Shown here piece by piece: positions 1 through 6,844 of a stretch of 17,652 bases of DNA (the stretch's first letter is position 1; each line of letters begins with the position of its first letter). This stretch comes from an uncultured Desulfovibrio sp. (GTDB taxonomy: Bacteria > Desulfobacterota > Desulfovibrionia > Desulfovibrionales > Desulfovibrionaceae): contig CAJUMQ010000034.1 in NCBI GenBank assembly GCA_910587035.1, positions 1 through 17,652 on the forward strand, read 5' to 3'. Under the pieces are notes generated by a model. The model did not search any database. It saw only the letters and a program-made list of their open reading frames with translations, and was not told the DNA's origin. A program made the translations under genes and the position numbers.

Positions 1-98
1 CGCAAGGCCGGAACAATAAAAAATGACGCCAGCCTACTCTAACAAGGTGTACTTTGAGGTAAGGAGGGGCGATTACAGGAAAATATGTCCAGAGAGGT
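1..98. other. Left-edge stretch, no complete gene
   Basis: No complete gene is visible. In plus frame 1 the first 13 codons read as an open tail (RKAGTIKNDASLL) ending with TAA at 40-42. This could be the 3' end of a gene lying left of the window, but 13 codons are too few to claim it. The remainder up to the promoter at 99 shows no recognisable element. Confidence 0.2.
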
Positions 99-127
99 TT
101 GACAGGGGCTTTTTTCTTACTTAAAAA
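99..127 (+). promoter_or_regulatory. Sigma70-type promoter of the restriction-modification operon
   Basis: A perfect -35 box TTGACA lies at 99-104. After a 17-base spacer comes TAAAAA at 122-127, which matches four of six positions of the -10 consensus. Transcription would begin near 134, leaving a leader of about 50 bases before the first start codon. Seen directly in the sequence; promoter activity is inferred. Confidence 0.55.
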
Positions 128-139
128 GAGGGAAAAAAG

Positions 140-171
140 GATTCCCCATAAAGTACAGTTTTTGGGGAATC
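140..171 (+). promoter_or_regulatory. Leader hairpin upstream of the methyltransferase operon
   Basis: A perfect 9-bp inverted repeat, GATTCCCCA at 140-148 and TGGGGAATC at 163-171, has a 14-base loop. It lies between the predicted transcription start (about 134) and the TTG start at 184, just before the G-rich stretch that must serve as ribosome binding site. It could act as a transcript-level control element or as an operator bound at the DNA level. The symmetry is seen; the function is inferred. Confidence 0.4.
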
Positions 172-183
172 GGCGGGGCAACC

Positions 184-882
184 TTGTCAAATTCTCCACA
201 AATCAAATCCAAACAGCGCGTGGCCGCGCATGGCGAAGTCTTTACCGCAGAGCGGGAAGTCAAAGCCATGTGCGACCTTGTTGCTGATGAATGCAACCGT
301 ATTGAAAGCCGTTTTCTCGAGCCAGCCTGTGGCGATGGCAATTTTCTGGCCGAAGTATTAAGCCGCAAACTGGTTGCAGCTCAAAACAAATACGGCACAC
401 CGCTTTTGCGTCCGGATTATGAGCGTGCTTCCGTCACTGCCGTAATGAGCATTTATGGCGTGGAATTGCTGGAAGACAATGCCCAAGTCTGCCGTGAACG
501 TCTCTATAAAATCTGGGATGACGCTTATAGCAAAGCATGCGCCAATGATGCCACAGACGCCTGCCGCGAAGCTGTAAAATATATTCTTTCCAGAAATATC
601 TTGTGCGGGGATGCCCTGACTATGCGCCAGGGCAAAGGCCGTAAGGAAGACCCGCCAATAATCTTTACCGAATGGTCTTTTATTGATGGCGTACAGGTTA
701 AACGCCGTGATTTCCGACTGGATAAACTCATTGAGGCAAATGAAAAACAAAAAAATTCTTTTTTGCCTGTTGAGGACAAATATGTCGGCTATGACTGGGA
801 CAAAAAGGAGTTTATCCCCAAACCCATAAAAGAATACCCACCTATAGATTACAGGAGGCTATGCGAAGATGGCCGATCCTGA
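184..882 (+). CDS. Methyltransferase-like protein with motif I but no NPPY (restriction-modification subunit)
   Basis: A 232-residue protein related to the N-terminal half of class I DNA methyltransferases. It has an HGEVFTAEREV segment (residues 16-26, the motif X position), a SAM-binding motif I FLEPACGDGNF (44-54) and an acidic motif II-like YGVELLEDNA (91-100). No (N/D)PPY catalytic motif IV is present anywhere, so it probably cannot methylate alone. The only usable start in the open frame after the TGA at 100-102 that keeps motif X is TTG at 184, preceded by a GGCGGGG stretch. An in-frame GTG at 220 is the alternative. It overlaps the next gene, a complete NPPY methyltransferase, by 14 bases, so the two are probably translationally coupled partners. 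Family assignment is firm at the level of the SAM fold; the partner role is inferred. Confidence 0.8.
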   Translation: MSNSPQIKSKQRVAAHGEVFTAEREVKAMCDLVADECNRIESRFLEPACGDGNFLAEVLSRKLVAAQNKYGTPLLRPDYERASVTAVMSIYGVELLEDNAQVCRERLYKIWDDAYSKACANDATDACREAVKYILSRNILCGDALTMRQGKGRKEDPPIIFTEWSFIDGVQVKRRDFRLDKLIEANEKQKNSFLPVEDKYVGYDWDKKEFIPKPIKEYPPIDYRRLCEDGRS

Positions 883-2422
883 AAATATTTCTCTCCTGCC
901 ACCCATAAGCCATAATCCCGATGTCCTTTCCTGTCTGGCAAACCTTTCCAATGACGAAGTTTTTACACCCCCAAACGTGGCAAATGTCATGCTGGATATG
1001 CTGCCACAGGAAATGTTCAAAAATCCTAATGTAAAATTTCTCGATCCCGTCTGCAAGTCTGGCGTTTTTCTGCGGGAAATCACCAAGCGCCTGATGAAAG
1101 GTCTTGAAAAAGAAATTCCAGATCAGCAAAAACGCCTTGATCATATCCTGCATAATCAGGTTTATGGCATTGCCATAACCGAGCTTACTTCACTTCTATC
1201 CCGCAGAACGCTTTACTGCGCTAAATACGCCACTTCACCATATTCCATAAGCAAATTTGCCAATATTGACGGCAACATCCGCTTCAAAGCCATTCAGCAC
1301 ACATTTGACAAAAACGGCAAATGCATCTTCTGCGGCGCATCCCAAAGCCAGTATGAGCGCGGCGAGGGGCTGGAAACCCATGCCTATGAATTTATCCACA
1401 CGGATAATCCTCAGGAGATTTTCGGAAATATGAAATTTGATGTGATTATTGGGAATCCACCGTATCAGTTGAGTGATGGAGGCTATGGAATAAGTGCAAG
1501 ACCTGTTTATAATGAATTTATATCGAGATGTATAGAGTTATCGCCAAGGTATCTGGTGATGATAGTACCTGCAAGATGGTATGCAGGGGGAAAAGGCTTA
1601 GATGATTTTAGAGATAAAATGCTTCATGATGATAGAATTATAAAAATTCATGATTTTCCAGAAGCCTTTGATTGCTTTCCGGGAGTTCAAATAAAAGGAG
1701 GAGTTTGTATATTTTTATGGAGTCGAGATAATCCAGGAATGTGTGAAGTAGTAACGCATAGAAATGGAAAAATATATAAACCTATGTTAAGAAAGTTGCT
1801 AGAAGATGGATGTGATACATTTATACGTTATAATGAGGCTATAAGTATTTTGCATAAAATAAAAAAATTTAAAGAAAAAAGTTTTGAATCATTGGTAAGT
1901 TCGAGGCAGCCCTTTGGATTACCAACAACATTTCATGGTTCAAAAAATGGTGATATAAAATTGTTTGAGAATGAAGGAATATCATATATTAACAGAGAGA
2001 TAATTACTAAAAATAAAGATATTATAGATAAATATAAAATATTTTTACCAAGAGCGGGCAGTGGGAGTGATGCATTTCCACATCCGATAATTGGAAAACC
2101 TATAGTCGCCAATCCAAATACAGCTTGTAGTGAGACATATATTTTTATTGGACCTTTTGAAACAAATGATGAATGTAAAAATGTTTCTTCATATATTTGT
2201 ACAAAATTTTTTAGATTTTTAGCAATGCTTAAAAAAGTTACCCAAAGCACAACGAAAAGTATTTATACACTGGTACCACAACAAAAATTTTCCAAACCTT
2301 GGACTGACGCAGAACTTTACGCAAAATACAATCTTACCCAAGACGAAATAAACTTTATTGAATCCATGATAAAGCCAATGGATATATCATCAGAAGTTGA
2401 CAACGAGGCAGAAAATGCCTGA
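869..2422 (+). CDS. Eco57I-type adenine-specific DNA methyltransferase
   Basis: A 517-residue gamma-type N6-adenine methyltransferase that should protect the host's own recognition sites. Motif X is FTPPNVANVMLDML (32-45), motif I FLDPVCKSGVF (57-67) and catalytic motif IV NPPY (196-199, inside DVIIGNPPYQ). Between I and IV is a Cys/His cluster (C152, C155, H171, H177) that may bind zinc. The segment after NPPY should hold the target-recognition domain. The tail (KPWTDAELYAKYNLT and on) returns to the style of the first half. The ATG at 869 has AGGAGG eleven bases upstream and overlaps the preceding gene. From about 1480 to 2275 the DNA is far more AT-rich than before or after, within one uninterrupted frame, suggesting exchange of the recognition domain. 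The exact recognition site cannot be read from sequence. Confidence 0.88.
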   Translation: MADPENISLLPPISHNPDVLSCLANLSNDEVFTPPNVANVMLDMLPQEMFKNPNVKFLDPVCKSGVFLREITKRLMKGLEKEIPDQQKRLDHILHNQVYGIAITELTSLLSRRTLYCAKYATSPYSISKFANIDGNIRFKAIQHTFDKNGKCIFCGASQSQYERGEGLETHAYEFIHTDNPQEIFGNMKFDVIIGNPPYQLSDGGYGISARPVYNEFISRCIELSPRYLVMIVPARWYAGGKGLDDFRDKMLHDDRIIKIHDFPEAFDCFPGVQIKGGVCIFLWSRDNPGMCEVVTHRNGKIYKPMLRKLLEDGCDTFIRYNEAISILHKIKKFKEKSFESLVSSRQPFGLPTTFHGSKNGDIKLFENEGISYINREIITKNKDIIDKYKIFLPRAGSGSDAFPHPIIGKPIVANPNTACSETYIFIGPFETNDECKNVSSYICTKFFRFLAMLKKVTQSTTKSIYTLVPQQKFSKPWTDAELYAKYNLTQDEINFIESMIKPMDISSEVDNEAENA

Positions 2423-4958
2423 CCAGCTTGACAAATTCACTACTGGCAAGACAAAAAGCCAGCCGCGCATATATGCCTATGTGGATCCGCATTATCCAGG
2501 GATGCTTAAAGTTGGTTTTACTGCCAGGACTGTAGCTGAGCGCATGGCTGAACATTATCCCACAAAGACTCCCGATGGCAAGCCGCCATACAAAATCGTT
2601 TTTCAGGAATCCGCCATGTATGAGGATGGTGGAACATTTGACGACCATGCTGTGCATAGGAAATTACGGCGCAACGGCATTCCAAATCCTGATGGCGAAT
2701 GGTTCCGCTGTGGCGTGGAGGATGTGAAAGCGGCCTGGCTTGCCGTGCGCAACCACATTGAAAATGAGGAAAACCGCGACCAGAACTTTGCCATGCGCCC
2801 GGAACAGGCCGCGGCTGTGGCCAAGACAAAAAAATATTTTGAATCCTGCCTTAATGAGCCAAACCAAATTCCCAAATTCCTCTGGAATGCCAAAATGCGG
2901 TTTGGCAAGACATTTGCCACATACCAGCTTGCCAAACAGATGGGAGTGAAACGGGTACTAATTCTGACATTCAAGCCTGCCGTGCAATCGGCATGGCGGG
3001 ATGATCTCAACCGCCATATTGACTTTGAGGGATGGCAATTCATATCAGGAGATGCGGACAAACCGGAACTGGACAGGCAGTTTGAACTGGCGGACAAGAA
3101 CAAGCCTATTGTCTGCTTTGGCTCATTTCAGGACTTTTTGGGCGTCAACAAGGAAACTGGCGGCATAAAGCCCAAAAATGAATGGGTTCATACATCTAAT
3201 TGGGATTTGGTGGTTTTTGACGAATACCACTTTGGCGCTTGGAAGGACAGCGCTAAAAAGCTGTTTGAGATGGATGACGAGGAAGCGGCGGAACCGGAAA
3301 AATTTGACCCCGGCAATGCCCTGAATGAATCCTGGCTGCCTATTACCGCCGACCGCTATCTCTATCTCTCAGGAACGCCATTCCGCGCTCTCAATTCTGG
3401 CGAGTTCATAGAGGAGCAGATTTACAACTGGACATATTCGGACGAGCAAAAGGCAAAGGCGGACTGGAAAGGGCAAGACAATCCTTATGCCGCATTGCCG
3501 CGCCTTGTGCTGTTAACCTACAAGCTGCCGGATCAAATCCGCTCTATTGCCGAGGAAGGCGAATTCAACGAGTTTGACCTGAATGAGTTTTTCTCTGCCA
3601 CCGGCAAGGGGAAAGAGGCCAAATTCGCGCATGAGAATGAAGTCCAGAAATGGCTGGATCTAATTCGCGGCGCATACATGCCGACTACCAAGGAGGATTT
3701 GAAACTTGGCAAAGGCAAGCCCGCCATGCCATTTGCGGATACGCGGCTTTTGCAAGTCTTGTCGCATACCCTTTGGTTTTTGCCAAACGTGGCTGCTTGC
3801 GAGGCAATGGGCAATCTCTTGAAACAAAAGCAGAACCGCTTTTATCACGACTATAAGATTAACGTCTGCGCTGGGACGAAAGCCGGCATTGGCCTGGACG
3901 CGCTTGGACCTGTGCTGAAATTAATGGACGATCCGCTCAGCAGCCGCACAATAACCCTTACCTGTGGCAAGCTGACAACCGGTGTAACAGTAAAGCCCTG
4001 GACTGGAGTTTTCATGCTCCGCAATCTGCAATCGCCGGAAACCTATTTTCAGACAGCCTTCAGGGTGCAAAGCCCTTGGGAAATAACCATTGACGGCGAC
4101 AAAAAGGAGATACTCAAGGAAAACTGCTATGTTTTTGACTTTGCGCCCGAGCGGGCCTTGAAGCAGATTGCCGATTATTCCTGCCGCCTGAACATAACCG
4201 AGAACAACCCCGAGAAAAAAGTTGACGAGTTCGTGAATTTTCTGCCAGTAATCGCTTATGACGGCTCCACCATGCGCCAGATCGACGCAAAAGAAATTCT
4301 GGACTTTGCCCTTGCCGGAACATCAGCGACCCTGCTGGCCAGACGCTGGGAATCCGCTCTGTTGGTCAATGTGGATAACGCAACGCTCAAGAGGCTGATG
4401 GATAGCCCGGAGGCAATGGCCGCCCTGATGAAAATTGAGGGCTTCCGCAGCCTGAACGCGGATATTGAATTTATTATCAATAAATCCGAGGCCATCAAAA
4501 AAGCCAGAAAAAACGCTGACAATCTGGACAAGAAAGAGAAAAAGCAGCTTACCGACGAAGAAAAAGAATTTAAGTCCAAACGTAAGGAAATTCAGGAAAA
4601 GCTGATAAAATTTGCGACTCGTATTCCCATTTTCATGTATCTGAGTGATTATCGGGAATACAGCCTGAAAGATGTCATCACTCAGCTTGAACCAAGACTT
4701 TTCAAAAAAGTAACCGGCCTTGATGTGGCGGATTTTGATTTACTTTGCAGTCTTGACTTATTCAATGCGGCACTAATGAATGACGCCGTATATAAATTCA
4801 AACGATATGAGGATTCAAGCTTGAGCTATTCTGGGATTGAGAGTATGCACGCACATGAAAATGTTGGGCTGTATGATACGGTGTTGACGGAAGAAGAATA
4901 TAGAAAGATGTATGTAGAACAAATAAATTCAATGAGAAATATGCAAATTAAAAATTAG
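2415..4958 (+). CDS. T5orf172 (GIY-YIG-type) nuclease fused to SF2 helicase, restriction subunit
   Basis: An 847-residue two-part enzyme. Residues about 15-105 are a T5orf172/GIY-YIG nuclease: RIYAYVDPHYPG, LKVGFTARTVAERM, the acidic ESAMYEDGG and the closing DGEWFRCG. From about 130 it is a superfamily 2 helicase/translocase with a Walker A-like MRFGKTF (K165), DEYH box 269-272, SGTPF motif III (319-323), a motif V region TCGKLTTG (516-523) and a motif VI region QTAFRVQ (546-552). A Lys/Glu-rich helical stretch lies at about 690-735. I chose ATG 2415 because GAGG lies seven bases upstream and the ATG overlaps the stop of the methyltransferase gene by 8 bases; TTG 2397 is the alternative. It is probably the cutting and translocating arm of the system. 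The last 200 bases become AT-rich. The enzyme class is well supported; the cleavage mode is not known. Confidence 0.87.
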   Translation: MPDQLDKFTTGKTKSQPRIYAYVDPHYPGMLKVGFTARTVAERMAEHYPTKTPDGKPPYKIVFQESAMYEDGGTFDDHAVHRKLRRNGIPNPDGEWFRCGVEDVKAAWLAVRNHIENEENRDQNFAMRPEQAAAVAKTKKYFESCLNEPNQIPKFLWNAKMRFGKTFATYQLAKQMGVKRVLILTFKPAVQSAWRDDLNRHIDFEGWQFISGDADKPELDRQFELADKNKPIVCFGSFQDFLGVNKETGGIKPKNEWVHTSNWDLVVFDEYHFGAWKDSAKKLFEMDDEEAAEPEKFDPGNALNESWLPITADRYLYLSGTPFRALNSGEFIEEQIYNWTYSDEQKAKADWKGQDNPYAALPRLVLLTYKLPDQIRSIAEEGEFNEFDLNEFFSATGKGKEAKFAHENEVQKWLDLIRGAYMPTTKEDLKLGKGKPAMPFADTRLLQVLSHTLWFLPNVAACEAMGNLLKQKQNRFYHDYKINVCAGTKAGIGLDALGPVLKLMDDPLSSRTITLTCGKLTTGVTVKPWTGVFMLRNLQSPETYFQTAFRVQSPWEITIDGDKKEILKENCYVFDFAPERALKQIADYSCRLNITENNPEKKVDEFVNFLPVIAYDGSTMRQIDAKEILDFALAGTSATLLARRWESALLVNVDNATLKRLMDSPEAMAALMKIEGFRSLNADIEFIINKSEAIKKARKNADNLDKKEKKQLTDEEKEFKSKRKEIQEKLIKFATRIPIFMYLSDYREYSLKDVITQLEPRLFKKVTGLDVADFDLLCSLDLFNAALMNDAVYKFKRYEDSSLSYSGIESMHAHENVGLYDTVLTEEEYRKMYVEQINSMRNMQIKN

Positions 4959-4984
4959 TAATTTCATATATGAATTAATCTAAT
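4954..4984. repeat. Imperfect AT-rich palindrome covering two convergent stop codons
   Basis: The 10-bp palindrome TCATATATGA (4964-4973) is flanked by ATTAG at 4954-4958 and CTAAT at 4980-4984, giving an imperfect 31-bp dyad. The stop codons of the plus-strand helicase (4956-4958) and the minus-strand UvrD-like gene (4975-4977) both fall inside it. It may help end transcription in both directions, although it lacks a GC-rich stem. Seen in sequence; role inferred. Confidence 0.35.
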
Positions 4985-6831
4985 ATGCTTCGTCCATCAA
5001 TAGTATTCACATTTACAGGACTTAGTAGTTCTTGTATCCAACTTATTACCCCACCGCGATCAAAGCATTGAGAAAAGAATGCTCGTTGTTTTGCTCTAGT
5101 AAAGGCAACAAAAAAAGTATTTAATTCTTCCTTTTTTTGAGGAATTAGACTCCACCATGTTTTATTATCAAGTCCATAAAAAATCATAGTATGGAATTCA
5201 AGTCCTTTACTTTTATGCACTGTCATAAGCGGAACTTGATCAATGCCCTCAAATTCATTTAGCACATCATTCCAGTTATTATTATTTTCTGCGCATTCTT
5301 TAAAAAGAGAGATAAAACCTTTATTAACCCTCTGAAAGTCTTTATCATTATGATAGGCTGGAAAAGCTCGTTGTAAATTTTTAGAACCGAAGAATTGGAG
5401 GAGCATTTCAACAAGATTCTCAGCAACTATGGGGTCGGGTTTACAATTTTCCATTTTTATACGCATTTGATTTATGAAATTCCCAAGCTTAACAAGTAAA
5501 TGCTGTTGTAATAATGTATTATTTGGATTAGCAGCTTCTACATAAAAATAATTCTGTTGAGTTAATACCCAGTCATCAGGACTACGATGTTTTGTACCTA
5601 AACGAAGCAAAGGTAAAAATATAGAGGTTAATTCTTCTCCGAGAAGATCTTGTATTTGTATTTCTCCTATATATCTCGCTACATTTCTAATTCTTAAACC
5701 ATATGGAGTAAAATATTTTGTCAGCTCAGTGGTTACTTGGTCTGCCTTCATCCTAATAAGAATTGCAATATCATGTTGCTTAATTCCTAGTGATTGTACT
5801 TCCTTATTTATCCATTGAGCTAAATAATCATTCTCTTCTTCTCTAGTATAGAATTGCCAAATAGCAGAAATTTTTCCTTCTATTTCGCAAGTTCCACGCG
5901 CTTGTACTTCCTCAACATTATTATCTATTTGCCGGGCTATTACATGCTGTATACGAACAAGAGCTTCGTGAGATCTCCAATTTGACAATAAAGATATCCG
6001 TTCTGCTTTAAATTCTCTTTCAAACTTGTCAAATGCATCATTCATAGCTCCAGCCCAGCTCATGATGCGTTGCTTATCGTCTCCAACTGCAGTAAATACA
6101 GCATTATTGTTATCAAATATGGTACGTAATAAATCATACTGAGGTTTGGTAGTATCTTGAAACTCATCTAGAAAAATAAATGGATATGTTAATTGTAACG
6201 CACGACGAATATAATCATTCCTATTTATAATAAGTTTTACAAGCCTATTCATCATTGCAAATGAAAGTAAAGATTTGCCATTATTATTTAGTAGCTCCTT
6301 CCAATATTGTGTTAATACTTGAGTAATATTATTAAAGTTAGGGTTAGGTATAGGAATGTCAGTGTGACGAATTGCATCTTCTAATTGTTTACAGGTAATA
6401 AAATTATAGTTATGGCGTTTAAGAAAATCATTAAAGTCATCTTGGGTTGGGAAAATAATCTGATAATTGCTAGATATAAGAAATTTTTCAGGTAAGGCTA
6501 GCTGAAACCTATCCAAAAGCCCCTTTGTAAAGGCATCAAATGTCATTGAATCAAAGCGCCTAGCTTGCTCTGAAGGACAACGTTTGCTGACTCTTTCTGT
6601 CAAATTTTTTGCGGCATCTTTTTTAAAGCTTATAGCTAAGATACGGCTAGGCGTATTACAAATTCCAGTTTGAAGTAAATAAGTTGCCTTTTGTGCTAAA
6701 AATTCGGTTTTACCAGCTCCTGCACCTGCTGTCACAAGGATATTTTTATTCGTTTTCTTTAATGCTTCCCAAGCATTATGTTCTAAAGATGTAATACCTT
6801 GCGGTTTCCAATTAGATATATCAAACAACAT
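4975..6831 (-). CDS. UvrD/Rep-family SF1 helicase, Gabija GajB-like
   Basis: A 618-residue superfamily 1A helicase with a complete motif set: Walker A GAGAGKT (36-42), LDEFQDTTKPQ with DEFQD at 222-226, the Q-containing AVGDDKQRIMSWAGA (248-262), motif IV SNWRSHE (283-289), motif V TVHKSKGLEF (537-546) and motif VI VAFTRAKQR (575-583). All catalytic residues are intact, so it should be an active ATPase. It starts 13 bases after the stop of the OLD-family nuclease gene. Its AGGAGA ribosome site overlaps that stop, so the two are surely co-transcribed. The OLD-then-UvrD order is that of the Gabija anti-phage system (GajA-GajB). It is longer than the typical GajB (about 500 residues). The DNA is strongly AT-rich compared with the flanking phage genes. 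Helicase identity is firm; Gabija function is inferred. Confidence 0.88.
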   Translation of the reverse strand: MLFDISNWKPQGITSLEHNAWEALKKTNKNILVTAGAGAGKTEFLAQKATYLLQTGICNTPSRILAISFKKDAAKNLTERVSKRCPSEQARRFDSMTFDAFTKGLLDRFQLALPEKFLISSNYQIIFPTQDDFNDFLKRHNYNFITCKQLEDAIRHTDIPIPNPNFNNITQVLTQYWKELLNNNGKSLLSFAMMNRLVKLIINRNDYIRRALQLTYPFIFLDEFQDTTKPQYDLLRTIFDNNNAVFTAVGDDKQRIMSWAGAMNDAFDKFEREFKAERISLLSNWRSHEALVRIQHVIARQIDNNVEEVQARGTCEIEGKISAIWQFYTREEENDYLAQWINKEVQSLGIKQHDIAILIRMKADQVTTELTKYFTPYGLRIRNVARYIGEIQIQDLLGEELTSIFLPLLRLGTKHRSPDDWVLTQQNYFYVEAANPNNTLLQQHLLVKLGNFINQMRIKMENCKPDPIVAENLVEMLLQFFGSKNLQRAFPAYHNDKDFQRVNKGFISLFKECAENNNNWNDVLNEFEGIDQVPLMTVHKSKGLEFHTMIFYGLDNKTWWSLIPQKKEELNTFFVAFTRAKQRAFFSQCFDRGGVISWIQELLSPVNVNTIDGRSILD

Positions 6832-6844
6832 AACTCTTTATCTC

